From contig NZ_SGIT01000004.1 of assembly GCF_004208525.1 (NCBI RefSeq), positions 1 to 64,000 on the forward strand: 64,000 nucleotides of DNA. Reading direction: 5' to 3'. This document shows, in pieces, positions 9,093 to 18,217 of this stretch. The stretch's first letter is position 1. The number at the start of each line of letters is the position of its first letter. Below the pieces are notes generated by a model. That model ran no database searches, was not told where the DNA came from, and saw only the letters and a program-made list of their open reading frames with translations. Origin of the DNA: Sphingobacterium corticibacterium (GTDB lineage: Bacteria; Bacteroidota; Bacteroidia; Sphingobacteriales; Sphingobacteriaceae). A program made the translations under genes and the position numbers.

Positions 9093-10874
9093 ATGGAAAC
9101 AAAAGCTATTAAAGGCGGGGAGTTTGTGATTCGCGAAACGCCTTATACGGAAGTTTTTATTCCGGAAGAGTTTGATGAAGAAGCGAAAATGATTCGCCAG
9201 ACTTGTTTGGATTTTCTTGATACGGAAGTGTTGGACAAGCTGGATAGAATTGACGCGCAGGAAGAGGGGTTGATGCAAAGCCTTTTGGATAAAGCTGGAG
9301 AATTGGGCCTGTTAGGCGTGTCCATCCCCGAGCAATATGGAGGATTTGGTAAAAACTTCAATACGTCTATGTTAGTTGGCGAGGCGGTAGGTGGCGGTTA
9401 TTCGTTTGCTGTAGCTCTTTCTGCACACACCGGTATTGGTACATTACCCATCTTATATTACGGAAACGATGCCCAAAAAGAAAAATACATCCCTAAACTA
9501 ACATCAGGGGAATGGAAAGCAGCCTATTGCTTGACGGAGCCTAACGCAGGGTCCGATGCGAATTCGGGACGTTCCTCCGCAAAATTAAATGTAGAAGGCA
9601 CGCATTATCTGCTCAATGGGCAGAAAATGTGGATTACAAATGGTGGATTTGCGGATGTATTCATAGTATTTGCAAAAATTGATAACGACAAGAATCTCAG
9701 TGCTTTTATCGTAGAAAGAGATTTTGGCGGTATTACCATGAATCCCGAAGAACATAAGATGGGAATCAAAGGCTCGTCGACAAGGCAGATATTTTTTAAT
9801 GATTGTCCAGTTCCGGTAGAGAATCTATTATCTGAACGGGAAAACGGCTTTAAGATTGCCGTTAATATTCTAAATATCGGACGAATCAAATTGGGTGCTG
9901 CGACCATTGGTTCTGCACGTTCTGTCGTTACGCAAGCCGTAAAATACGCCAATGAGCGCGTGCAATTTAATTTGCCCATATCCAAGTTTGGGGCAATTCG
10001 TCACAAACTGGCAGAAATGGCTATTCGTTTGTACGCTAATGAATCTGCTGCTTATAGAGCAGGACAGAATATTGATGATGCTTATGCTGCGCTTGTTGCT
10101 GGCGGATTGGATGAAGCTAAAGCCAAATTAAAATCTACAGAACAGTTTGCTATTGAATGTGCGATTATAAAGGTATGGTGCTCTGAGATGCTGGATTATG
10201 TCGTTGACGAAGGGGTACAGATTTATGGAGGTATGGGTTATTCGGCTGAAGCGCCGATGGAGAGAGCGTACCGGGATTCGCGTATTAATCGGATTTTTGA
10301 GGGTACCAATGAAGTGAATCGCTTATTGGTCGTGGATATGCTATTAAAACGTGCCATGAAAGGAGAGCTGGATTTAATGGGACCTGCAACGGCGGTTGCA
10401 AATGAACTGATGGCTATTCCTGATTTCGGAGAAGAAGATACAGCTGCTTTTTCCCCGGAAAAGAAAATAATAGCAAACTTAAAAAAGGTAGGTTTAATGG
10501 TAGCGGGTGCTGCAGTGCAAAAATTGATGATGAGCTTGTCGAAGGAAGAGGAGATATTGATGAATATTGCGGATATTATTGGTTACGTTTATGTGGCCGA
10601 GTCGATATTGTTGCGGGCAGAAAAGATTTATCATACGCAAGGAGAGAGTGCTGCTGCTTTCCCCTTAGATATGGCGAGGGTGTATTTATATACGACATTG
10701 GATAAAGTAGCTACCGCAGGTAAGGAAGCACTTTACGCCTTTGCAGAAGGGGATGAGCTAAAGATGATGCTGGTCGGTCTGCGACGATTTGCAAAAGCAG
10801 AACCGTTCAATACAAAAGAAGCCCGCCAGCGCATCGCGAAGAAAATGATCGAAGAGAATAAATATTGTTTTTGA
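9093..10874 (+). CDS. fadE: Acyl-CoA dehydrogenase
   Basis: This FAD enzyme starts beta-oxidation. The 593-aa protein has the acyl-CoA dehydrogenase signatures YCLTEPNAGSDANS and KMWITNGGFADVF, and a C-terminal YGGMGYSAEAPMERAYRDSRINRIFEGTNEVNR whose Glu in FEGTNE is the expected catalytic region of long-chain enzymes. About 170 extra C-terminal residues form a second helical domain, as in VLCAD-like and Bacillus FadE proteins. It is the last gene of the operon; a strong terminator follows 25 bases after the stop. Confidence 0.94.
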   Translation: METKAIKGGEFVIRETPYTEVFIPEEFDEEAKMIRQTCLDFLDTEVLDKLDRIDAQEEGLMQSLLDKAGELGLLGVSIPEQYGGFGKNFNTSMLVGEAVGGGYSFAVALSAHTGIGTLPILYYGNDAQKEKYIPKLTSGEWKAAYCLTEPNAGSDANSGRSSAKLNVEGTHYLLNGQKMWITNGGFADVFIVFAKIDNDKNLSAFIVERDFGGITMNPEEHKMGIKGSSTRQIFFNDCPVPVENLLSERENGFKIAVNILNIGRIKLGAATIGSARSVVTQAVKYANERVQFNLPISKFGAIRHKLAEMAIRLYANESAAYRAGQNIDDAYAALVAGGLDEAKAKLKSTEQFAIECAIIKVWCSEMLDYVVDEGVQIYGGMGYSAEAPMERAYRDSRINRIFEGTNEVNRLLVVDMLLKRAMKGELDLMGPATAVANELMAIPDFGEEDTAAFSPEKKIIANLKKVGLMVAGAAVQKLMMSLSKEEEILMNIADIIGYVYVAESILLRAEKIYHTQGESAAAFPLDMARVYLYTTLDKVATAGKEALYAFAEGDELKMMLVGLRRFAKAEPFNTKEARQRIAKKMIEENKYCF

Positions 10875-10898
10875 TACATTTTGGTTTGGTTGATTTAG

Positions 10899-10928
10899 CC
10901 TGCCACGGTATACGTGGCAGGTTTTTTT
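10899..10928 (+). terminator. Terminator of the fad operon
   Basis: The stem CCTGCCACG/CGTGGCAGG with a 5-nt loop is followed by T7. It separates the fad operon from the sulfur-related genes downstream. Confidence 0.93.
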
Positions 10929-10945
10929 ATTTTTTTTAATAAAAT

Positions 10946-10986
10946 CTATATATTTAGTAGACTTTGTGAAAATGTTTTTATATTTG
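10946..10986 (+). promoter_or_regulatory. Sulfur-type operator 1 and promoter of tauE
   Basis: The dyad CTATATATTTAGTAG (10946-10960) is followed after 18 nt by the -7 box TATATTTG (10979-10986). The dyad occupies the -33 region. It is one of six copies of CTAnTAAnTTAnTAG in the window, all before sulfur-related units. Confidence 0.7.
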
Positions 10987-11046
10987 CGGGGGCATCATAA
11001 ATATGGATGTAGAATCTTTTTGATAAAAAATAAATAATAGGAATAA

Positions 11047-11949
11047 ATGGATAAGGCAATAGCGGTTTTGGGATTAACCAATGTAAGTAAGAAAATTACG
11101 TTAAAGCATGTAGGGTGGGCTATTTTAGCGCTCAAACTCGCTATTGCAGGATATTTTATTTATCTTTTGGTAGAAGGGTTTCGTACGAATGCGTTTGAGT
11201 TTGGAGAGCGTTTTCTTTGGTTTATTTTAGCAGGGTTCGTAGCACAATTGATTGATGGAGCATTAGGGATGGCCTATGGTGTGAGTTGTACAAGCTTATT
11301 GCTTTGGTTGGGTATTCCACCAAAGTTTGCTTCTGCGAGTGTGCATACCTCAGAAATTTTCACGACAGGTGTTTCCGGTTTATCTCACATTCGTTTTGAT
11401 AATATTGACAAAAGATTATTTTTTCAGATTGTCGTTACAGGAAGCATCGGTGCAGTCATCGGTGCTTATTTCATCTCTGATCTCTTTGACGGCGATTTAG
11501 TAAAACCTTTTATATCTTTTTATTTGCTTTTATTGGGTGTATATCTATTATACAAGGCGTTTAAAAAGAGGCAAGATAAGCCAAAGAAAATGAAACATAC
11601 ACCCTTGCTGGCATTTGCCGGTGGACTATTGGATGCTATTGGTGGTGGAGGTTGGGGTCCCATCGTAACCTCTAACTTATTGAGCCGTGGCAACAGTCCG
11701 AGACATACCATCGGAACAGTCAATACTGCTGAGTTTTTCGTAACTTACTTTGCTACAGCCGTATTTATTTTCGTGTTGGGTGTTCAGCATTTAGAGATCG
11801 TTTTGGGCCTAATCATCGGTGGCGTTATTGCAGCACCTTTAGGAGCGTATATCGCGTCGCGAATTAATCAGCGTCTACTTTTAATTTTGGTGGGCGTATT
11901 AGTCGTTATTTCATCAGGGTGGGGTATTTTTGCTGCTCTTTCGTTTTAG
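11047..11949 (+). CDS. tauE: TauE/SafE-family sulfite/sulfonate exporter
   Basis: A 300-aa integral membrane protein with about eight hydrophobic segments and the two family repeats, DGALGMAYGVSCTSLLLWLGIPPKFASASVHTSE and GGLLDAIGGGGWGPIVTSNLLSRG. TauE/SafE (DUF81) proteins move small sulfur-containing anions such as sulfite or sulfoacetate, although direction and substrate vary. It has its own operator-bearing promoter and stands just before the receptor/sulfatase array. Export of excess sulfite or sulfate released inside the cell is a reasonable guess. No terminator is obvious after it; a new promoter with the same operator starts at 12013. Confidence 0.85.
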   Translation: MDKAIAVLGLTNVSKKITLKHVGWAILALKLAIAGYFIYLLVEGFRTNAFEFGERFLWFILAGFVAQLIDGALGMAYGVSCTSLLLWLGIPPKFASASVHTSEIFTTGVSGLSHIRFDNIDKRLFFQIVVTGSIGAVIGAYFISDLFDGDLVKPFISFYLLLLGVYLLYKAFKKRQDKPKKMKHTPLLAFAGGLLDAIGGGGWGPIVTSNLLSRGNSPRHTIGTVNTAEFFVTYFATAVFIFVLGVQHLEIVLGLIIGGVIAAPLGAYIASRINQRLLLILVGVLVVISSGWGIFAALSF

Positions 11950-12012
11950 GCGAGTAAAGTTATGGCTCTCATATGGTAATTTATGGGCTTAATTTTTTTA
12001 AGAAAAAAAAGA

Positions 12013-12054
12013 CTACTAAATTTATAGACTTTGTATAAAATATTTTTATATTTG
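12013..12054 (+). promoter_or_regulatory. Sulfur-type operator 2 and promoter of the receptor/sulfatase array
   Basis: The dyad CTACTAAATTTATAG (12013-12027) is followed after 19 nt by TATATTTG (12047-12054). The expected start is near 12061. A 33-codon leader ORF begins about 50 nt downstream. Confidence 0.72.
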
Positions 12055-12110
12055 CCCTGTCGTTTCAGTCTTCGTTGATAGCGACAATTAAAAATGAAGT
12101 AAACAAAAAA

Positions 12111-12209
12111 ATGAAAAGTAACCATATTCAAAACAGGTCAATTAAAATGAATCAAGATATTATCAATATTTATAATCTTTCGCTACGAATGCGAATGTGC
12201 AGATCTTAA
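12111..12209 (+). CDS. Putative leader peptide ending in SLRMRMCRS
   Basis: This 32-codon ORF lies in the 5' leader of the receptor gene, between the promoter and an attenuator-like hairpin. Its only cysteine is the third codon from the end (MCRS-stop). The peptide in front of the SusC gene at 23411 ends almost the same way (CRMCR-stop). The two peptides show no other similarity, so the shared ending is the likely functional part. A role in sensing Cys (or Met) supply by ribosome stalling is inference. It has no signal peptide or domain. Confidence 0.6.
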   Translation: MKSNHIQNRSIKMNQDIINIYNLSLRMRMCRS

Positions 12210-12212
12210 TTT

Positions 12213-12265
12213 CTTCCCTCTTCAATAGAACACAGAAAGGGAAGCACTTGCTTCCCTCCTGTGTT
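12213..12265 (+). promoter_or_regulatory. Attenuator-like alternative RNA pairings after the leader peptide
   Basis: A strong hairpin spans 12229-12265: outer stem AACACAG/CTGTGTT, inner stem AGGGAAGC/GCTTCCCT, loop ACTT. The middle strand AGGGAAG (12238-12244) can instead pair with CTTCCCT at 12213-12219, which begins 3 nt after the leader stop codon. The same seven bases recur in the 3' arm (12251-12257). A ribosome at the leader stop would cover the first copy. No long T run follows, so the output could be transcriptional or translational. Confidence 0.6.
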
Positions 12266-12278
12266 TAATAACAAACCG

Positions 12279-12305
12279 CAAGTTCAATTTTGGCGTTGGC
12301 ACTTG
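12279..12305 (+). promoter_or_regulatory. Conserved 5'-UTR hairpin, copy A
   Basis: Arms CAAGT (12279-12283) and ACTTG (12301-12305) enclose the 17-nt loop TCAATTTTGGCGTTGGC. The downstream ACTATTAAA box lies just before the start codon at 12335. It is one of six copies; this one has two extra Ts in the loop. Confidence 0.75.
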
Positions 12306-12334
12306 TTAGTATTTACTATTAAACATCCGAAAAT

Positions 12335-14926
12335 ATGAAAAATTATGGAGTTATACGATACTCAGCCCTCTTATTGTTTGTTTTTCTGTTCAAACAACAG
12401 GTATTTAGCCAGGTTCAGCCGCAACCTATCATTAATGCTACATTAGAAGGAATTGTTATTGATTCCCTTTCTAACGCTCCTATTGAAGGGGCTACCGTTC
12501 AATTAGAGGCAGTTACGCACAGTGTTCGCACGGACCGAGATGGAAAGTTCGTGTTTATCACTGGTCAGAAATTACCGCTCACGTTGATTGTTACAGTTGT
12601 CGGATATCAGCAAAAAAGAATTATTGCCAATACCTCGCCGATTAAGATCGTGTTGTCACCTAAACAGGAAACATTAGATCAGGTTGTGGTGACATCGCGA
12701 AGAAGACGAGAACAACTTCAGGATGTACCCATTCCGGTTTCCACAGTGAGAGCAAGTACCATAGAAGATGCGGGGGCATTTAATGTTAGTAGAATTAAAG
12801 AAATAGTTCCCACGGTACAACTTTACTCTTCCAATCCACGTAATACGACGTTAAACATCAGAGGGTTGGGATCTACATATGGTCTTACCAATGATGGAAT
12901 AGATCCGGGTGTGGGATTTTATTTAGATGGTGTCTATTTGGCACGTCCCGCTGCTACATCCTTAGATTTTATTGATATTGAGCAAATTGAAGTATTGCGT
13001 GGTCCCCAAGGAACACTATTTGGTAAAAATACGACGTCGGGAGCTTTTAATATAACTTCCAGACAGCCCGAATTTACACCCAGTGCAAATTTCGAATTGA
13101 GTTACGGTAATTACGGTTATATACAAGCTAAAACATCTTTAACTGGTCCATTGATCAAAGATAAGCTGGCAGCTCGTGTCTCTTTTTCAGGTACACAGCG
13201 TGACGGAACTTTGTATAATGTCCATTCCGATCGCCAGATTAATGATATTAATAACTTAGGTGTGAGAGGACAATTGTTATTTACGCCGAATGAGAATTTA
13301 AACATATCATTGGCCGGAGATGTGACGAAGCAACGTCCGGATGGTTACGGCTGGGGTATCGCCGGAGTTGTTGAAAACCAACGATCAGCCTATCGCCAGT
13401 TCAATAAAATTATTGAAGACTTAGGTTATGAAATTCCCTACAAAAGTGCCTTTGAACGAAAAGTTGATTTGGATACCCGTTCTAAGGCGGACAATGAACT
13501 GGGAGGTGTTTCTCTTAACGTGGATTATAAAATTGGAAACGGTACATTGACATCGACATCTGCCTGGCGTTATTGGGATTGGGTACCGCTAAATGACAGA
13601 GATTACTTAGGGGTTCCTGCTTATACTATTTCAGCCGGAAATTCCGTACACGATCAATGGTCGCAGGAATTTCGGTATTCCGGTAATATTAGTGAAAAAG
13701 TAAGTGCTGTTGTCGGCGTATTTGGTTTGTGGCAGGATTTGAAAACGGATCCGGTACACACGGAAGAAGCTGGTGATGCATTATGGCGCTTTCAGCAAAA
13801 CAATGAGTCGGCCACGCAATGGGGTCCGGGCCTGATCGATAGAGTTGGTATTCGCACCAAATATGGTATTAAAAGTACGAGTTTGGCCGTTTTCTCCCAA
13901 TTTGATTGGGCAATTACCTCTAAATTACATCTATTGCCGGGATTACGGTATAACTACGATAAAAAAGTAGCCGATTACGACCGCAAGAAATACATCGATA
14001 ACACGATAGATTACACGCCGGAACAACTTGCAGCGGTAAATAGTATCTATTCTGATCAAACATTTGATGTAAATGCCGACGCCGGAAATCTGTCGGGACA
14101 ACTGTCACTCCAATATCGGTTTAACCCGCTTTACAATGCTTACGCAACCTATTCTAAAAGTTACAAGCCAATAGGAATCAACGTCGGTGGACTTCCAGTT
14201 ATTGATGGAGAAGTCGCGACCGATTTAGCTGAGGTAAAGCCAGAATCTGTAAACCACGTGGAATTTGGCGTAAAAACCAGTCCCAACCGAAATGCTTTCT
14301 TGAACTTAACAGTATACCAGACGAATATTAAAGATTATCAGACGCAAGTACAGACGCCAGATCCGGGAGTAAACAGAGGTTACTTAGCCAATGCAGAGAA
14401 AGTGCGCGTACAAGGTATTGAACTAGATGGAAGTGTAAGGCCATGGGAATTTTTGAGACTGAATGGATCATTGGCTTATACGGATGGAAAATATGTTTCG
14501 TTCACTAACGCGCCTGTTCCATTGGAAGAAGTGGGAGGTCCCGAAGCCTTTAAAGATGTCTCCGGCGGAGAACTTCCTGGTATTTCGAAATGGTCTTGGT
14601 CATTGTCCGCCGAATTGACGGCAAAGGGGCGTTTGTTAGGATTGGCAGGAAATTACTTTTTTGGAACAGACCTTTTTTATCGGTCTAAATTCTCGTCCAG
14701 TCCGTCCCCATCGCAATACTTAAATATAGACGCTTATACATTACTAAACGCGCGTGTAGGATTCCGGGCGGCAAGCGGACTCTCTGTCATTGTATGGAGC
14801 AGGAATTTGACGAATAAAGATTATTATGAGCAGTTACTCGCTGCTCCGGGTAATTTCGGTCAATATGCTGGGGTAATTGGTGATCCGCAGACCTATGGGG
14901 TGACGCTGCGATATAATCTTAGATAA
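12335..14926 (+). CDS. TonB-dependent outer-membrane receptor (no SusD partner)
   Basis: An 863-aa receptor with signal peptide, an N-terminal carboxypeptidase-regulatory-like domain (about residues 30-110), a plug domain (LNIRGLGSTYGLTNDGIDPGVGFYLDGVYL, VLRGPQGTLFGKNTTSGAFNITS) and a 22-strand-type barrel ending ...YGVTLRYNLR. The plug resembles ligand-gated receptors of the siderophore/small-molecule type more than SusC, and no SusD follows. The N-terminal domain, however, is nearly the same as in the SusC proteins of this window. Placed first behind a sulfur-type promoter, it may import a small organosulfur compound; the substrate is unknown. Pseudomonas SftP, a sulfate-ester receptor beside a sulfatase, is a functional parallel. 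Confidence 0.9.
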   Translation: MKNYGVIRYSALLLFVFLFKQQVFSQVQPQPIINATLEGIVIDSLSNAPIEGATVQLEAVTHSVRTDRDGKFVFITGQKLPLTLIVTVVGYQQKRIIANTSPIKIVLSPKQETLDQVVVTSRRRREQLQDVPIPVSTVRASTIEDAGAFNVSRIKEIVPTVQLYSSNPRNTTLNIRGLGSTYGLTNDGIDPGVGFYLDGVYLARPAATSLDFIDIEQIEVLRGPQGTLFGKNTTSGAFNITSRQPEFTPSANFELSYGNYGYIQAKTSLTGPLIKDKLAARVSFSGTQRDGTLYNVHSDRQINDINNLGVRGQLLFTPNENLNISLAGDVTKQRPDGYGWGIAGVVENQRSAYRQFNKIIEDLGYEIPYKSAFERKVDLDTRSKADNELGGVSLNVDYKIGNGTLTSTSAWRYWDWVPLNDRDYLGVPAYTISAGNSVHDQWSQEFRYSGNISEKVSAVVGVFGLWQDLKTDPVHTEEAGDALWRFQQNNESATQWGPGLIDRVGIRTKYGIKSTSLAVFSQFDWAITSKLHLLPGLRYNYDKKVADYDRKKYIDNTIDYTPEQLAAVNSIYSDQTFDVNADAGNLSGQLSLQYRFNPLYNAYATYSKSYKPIGINVGGLPVIDGEVATDLAEVKPESVNHVEFGVKTSPNRNAFLNLTVYQTNIKDYQTQVQTPDPGVNRGYLANAEKVRVQGIELDGSVRPWEFLRLNGSLAYTDGKYVSFTNAPVPLEEVGGPEAFKDVSGGELPGISKWSWSLSAELTAKGRLLGLAGNYFFGTDLFYRSKFSSSPSPSQYLNIDAYTLLNARVGFRAASGLSVIVWSRNLTNKDYYEQLLAAPGNFGQYAGVIGDPQTYGVTLRYNLR

Positions 14927-14963
14927 TTTACGTTTAGTATTAGCTTATTTCTCTTTATTTAAG

Positions 14964-14997
14964 GAAGTATATAGGGGAATTGTTCCCCTATAACTTC
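14964..14997 (+). promoter_or_regulatory. Intercistronic hairpin between the receptor and the first SusC
   Basis: GAAGT-ATAGGGGAA pairs with TTCCCCTAT-ACTTC around a TTG loop, with small bulges. There is no T run after it, and no promoter was found between it and the SusC start. It may stabilise or process the transcript, or lower read-through. Confidence 0.55.
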
Positions 14998-15017
14998 TGC
15001 CTTATAATTATAATGTT

Positions 15018-15044
15018 ACAAGTTCAATTGGCGTTGGCACTTGT
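15018..15044 (+). promoter_or_regulatory. Conserved 5'-UTR hairpin, copy B
   Basis: The 6-bp stem ACAAGT/ACTTGT encloses TCAATTGGCGTTGGC. The box CACTATTAAATG follows, with the SusC ATG at 15063. Confidence 0.78.
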
Positions 15045-15062
15045 TAGTATTTTCACTATTAA

Positions 15063-18000
15063 ATGAAAAGGTATATGATAAAAAAGCGGATACTCCGGTA
15101 TTCACTGGTAGCGGCATTATGGGGTAGCGCATCAATCGTGTATGAAGGATATGCACAAGAAATCAAACCTATCATCAATGCGTCACTGCAAGGTACGGTC
15201 ATTGACGCGGTAACAAAAGAACCGTTGGAAGGCGTTACAGTACAACTGGATGCGGTTACACACACTGTGAAAACAGACCGGTTGGGCAGTTTTGAGTTTT
15301 TAACCGGTCAGAAATTGCCATTTAAGATAAGGGTATCTTTTGTAGGCTATGTGTCGAAGGAAGTTGTCATTTCTCTATCGCCCTCTATTATTGAGCTGGA
15401 GCCATCCACAGAAAATCTAGATGAGGTTGTTGTAGTGGGGTATGGTACACAACGTAAACGAGATCTGACGGGAGCGAGCACCAATATAAATTTCACAGAG
15501 GATATCAGCGGGCGCCCCGGTACAGAAATAGGTCAGGCATTGTATGGTCAGGCCGCCGGTGTACAGGTGATCACGGGTAGTGGTAAGCCGGGCGCGTCTA
15601 GTAGTGTACAGGTGAGAGGGATTAATTCTATTTCCGCCGGAAGCTCCCCATTGATCGTGGTCGACGGATTGCCTGTGCCAAATTTCGATCTTTCATTAAT
15701 CAACAATGCCGATATAGAATCGATTCAGATACTAAAAGATGCTGCTTCTGCGGCTATATACGGATCTCGAGGAGCGAATGGCGTGCTTTTGATCACCACA
15801 AAAACAGGCAAGGCTGGACGTACGCGATTTGAGGCTAATTTTGTGTCTGGTTTACAACAGGTAATCGATAAAGTCCCTGTAATGAATGCAGCTGAATATG
15901 CGCAAGCTGCGATTGATGCTGCTCAGACCAGCTGGGTCGAGAGTGGAGGGGGTCCCAATGCACCGAATACAGTTGCTGCAAGGGGAGCTTACAAGTATAC
16001 ATGGCCGATAGCTTTGGAAAATCCTGAAACCCTACCCAATACTGATTTTCAGGATGTTATTTTTCGAACAGCTCCACTTAACCGTTTGGAGATTAGCGCC
16101 AGTGGCGGAAGCGAGAAGAGTACCTACCGCCTATCGGGAGGTATACTAAAAAGACAAGGTATTGCGCTCTACTCGGATTATGACCGTTACGCTTTGGGTT
16201 TCAATACAACTTCAAATGTGGCGGATTGGTTAGAAGTTGGTGGGAGCACTAATTTAAGCTACGATAGGGAGCAAGAGCCTTTTAACAGGATGTTTGAATG
16301 GGCGGTGCAGTATCCTAGTATTTATCCAGTCTATAGCGAAAACGGCTATTTGGGCGCACCGTTGAACCAACCGGGCTTTGAGAATTATAATGCCATCTTG
16401 TTTAGACCACAAAATGGGCATCCGCTCTATCGTAGCACGGATGAAATCTTACGAAACCGGTTCAATGCTATAGGCAATATCTTCGGGCAGGTGCGCTTGT
16501 TGGAGGGCTTGGATTTCAAATCTGCTTTTAACTATTATTATCACCGCAACGATGGTAGCAATTACCAGGCGAGAGACCATTTATTGGGATCATCCTATTA
16601 CACGGAGGGCGCTATGTCGAGAGATCTTTCCAATACCATTGGCTATACCTTTCAAAACCTCCTTACCTACAACAAACAATGGGATCAACATCGTCTAGAA
16701 GCATTGGCAGGAACCGAATACAATTATTCCAACTACAATTATAGTTATCTGGAAAGAAGGGGTTATGATAACGATCTGGTGAAAGCTGTCAGTGCGGGTG
16801 CAAATGTCGCGGCGGCAGAGGATTTCGTAACACGTACAACGTTCATTTCCTATTTTGCGAGGGCAAACTATAGTTTTGCAAATAAATACCTTCTTTCCGC
16901 CAGTATTAGAAGAGACGGATCTTCGCGTTTCGCTCCTAATAACAAATGGGGATCGTTTCCTGCTATATCAGCAGGCTGGATTTTGTCAGAAGAGCAATTT
17001 CTGCAAGATGCAAACTTTCTCAGCAACTTAAAGCTACGGGCGAGTTTCGGTCTGACGGGAAATGACCGATTTGCAGATTATCGCTGGGTTGGTCAGATCG
17101 GACAAGGCAGGGCTGCTTTAGGAGACAATCTCTTGATCACTTATTATCCGTCGAGCATTACCAATCCAGATCTGCAATGGGAACGAACAAAGCAATATAA
17201 TGTTGGTCTGGATCTTGGGCTGTGGGATGAACGTTTGCAACTGACAGTCGATGCATATCAGTCCAATTCGGATGGATTGCTCTTGGAAGTTCCCGCACCG
17301 GTGGTATCCGGATTTACTACCGTATTCAAGAATATTGGTGAGGTAGAAAACAAAGGGCTTGAAGTAAGCTTGGGAACCAATAATATCCAAACGGGTGATT
17401 TTTCTTGGGGCAGTAATCTCAATTTCTCGTTCAATCGGAATAAAATTTTGTCTCTGGGAGACAATGATGCCCCCATGATATTTAGCGGTTCCGTGTTCAG
17501 TGGTATGCAGAAGATCAATCAGGTTGGTCATCCGGCATTTGGTTTCTTTGGTTACCAATATGGAGGCGTGTACTTGAATCAAGCGGCTATTGACGCTGAT
17601 CCCGCCGCTTATGCCGATGCCAGACCGGGGGATGGTCGATATATAGACGTTGATGGCAACGGTACACTGGATGCAGATGATCGAACCATCATCGGGAACC
17701 CAAATCCTGACTTTATCTACGGCTTTACCAATCGTTTTAAGTACAGGAGCTTTGATCTCAGTATTGTGCTTCAAGGTGTAAAAGGCGGTCAGATTATGGA
17801 TGACAATGTACACCGTTCTTTGTTATACCATGAAGGAAGAAATTATCTAAAATCGTTGACCAACCGGTGGCGGTCGGAAGACGAGCCAGGTGATGGATAC
17901 CATTATAAAATAAAGGTAGATGAAAACGGATATGAGAAAACACCGTCGAGTTATTGGTTGTTCAGCGGGTCCTATTTCCGTTTGAAAGACATCACGTTGG

Positions 18001-18215
18001 GCTACTCGCTGCCGTCCGCTTTTGCGGAACGGATCAAAGTGTCTTCGTTACGGATCTACTTTAACGGAGCCAATCTTTTTACAAGTAAGAGCGCACCGGT
18101 TTTTGATCCAGAAGGTTTCTCGGGCGATGCAGATGACGCCGGCAGAAGAGGAGTGAGTTCAAACACTTTTCCTTCAGCAAAGATTTATTCAATTGGTTTA
18201 AACTTAGCGTTGTAG
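15063..18215 (+). CDS. SusC/RagA-family TonB-linked outer-membrane transporter 1
   Basis: A 1050-aa SusC-type transporter. It has a signal peptide ending near YAQE, the window's shared N-terminal domain (PIINASLQGTVIDAVTKEP...TGQKLPF), a DEVVVVGYGTQ segment before the plug, the plug motif VQVRGINSISAGSSPLIVVDGLPVPN with ILKDAASAAIYGSRGANGVLLITTK, and a barrel ending in an aromatic-rich strand. SusC proteins import ligands captured by the surface lipoprotein SusD, powered by TonB. Its first ~110 codons are almost identical at DNA level to those of the SusC gene at 38919, but the rest differs. SusD follows after 2 bases and two sulfatases after that, so the ligand is probably a sulfated molecule. 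Confidence 0.94.
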   Translation: MKRYMIKKRILRYSLVAALWGSASIVYEGYAQEIKPIINASLQGTVIDAVTKEPLEGVTVQLDAVTHTVKTDRLGSFEFLTGQKLPFKIRVSFVGYVSKEVVISLSPSIIELEPSTENLDEVVVVGYGTQRKRDLTGASTNINFTEDISGRPGTEIGQALYGQAAGVQVITGSGKPGASSSVQVRGINSISAGSSPLIVVDGLPVPNFDLSLINNADIESIQILKDAASAAIYGSRGANGVLLITTKTGKAGRTRFEANFVSGLQQVIDKVPVMNAAEYAQAAIDAAQTSWVESGGGPNAPNTVAARGAYKYTWPIALENPETLPNTDFQDVIFRTAPLNRLEISASGGSEKSTYRLSGGILKRQGIALYSDYDRYALGFNTTSNVADWLEVGGSTNLSYDREQEPFNRMFEWAVQYPSIYPVYSENGYLGAPLNQPGFENYNAILFRPQNGHPLYRSTDEILRNRFNAIGNIFGQVRLLEGLDFKSAFNYYYHRNDGSNYQARDHLLGSSYYTEGAMSRDLSNTIGYTFQNLLTYNKQWDQHRLEALAGTEYNYSNYNYSYLERRGYDNDLVKAVSAGANVAAAEDFVTRTTFISYFARANYSFANKYLLSASIRRDGSSRFAPNNKWGSFPAISAGWILSEEQFLQDANFLSNLKLRASFGLTGNDRFADYRWVGQIGQGRAALGDNLLITYYPSSITNPDLQWERTKQYNVGLDLGLWDERLQLTVDAYQSNSDGLLLEVPAPVVSGFTTVFKNIGEVENKGLEVSLGTNNIQTGDFSWGSNLNFSFNRNKILSLGDNDAPMIFSGSVFSGMQKINQVGHPAFGFFGYQYGGVYLNQAAIDADPAAYADARPGDGRYIDVDGNGTLDADDRTIIGNPNPDFIYGFTNRFKYRSFDLSIVLQGVKGGQIMDDNVHRSLLYHEGRNYLKSLTNRWRSEDEPGDGYHYKIKVDENGYEKTPSSYWLFSGSYFRLKDITLGYSLPSAFAERIKVSSLRIYFNGANLFTSKSAPVFDPEGFSGDADDAGRRGVSSNTFPSAKIYSIGLNLAL

Positions 18216-18217
18216 AA

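Noticed and set aside
17118..17813. 231-codon minus-strand open frame
   Set aside because: It lies entirely inside SusC 1 on the opposite strand, has no recognisable domain and no promoter; a shadow of the real gene.
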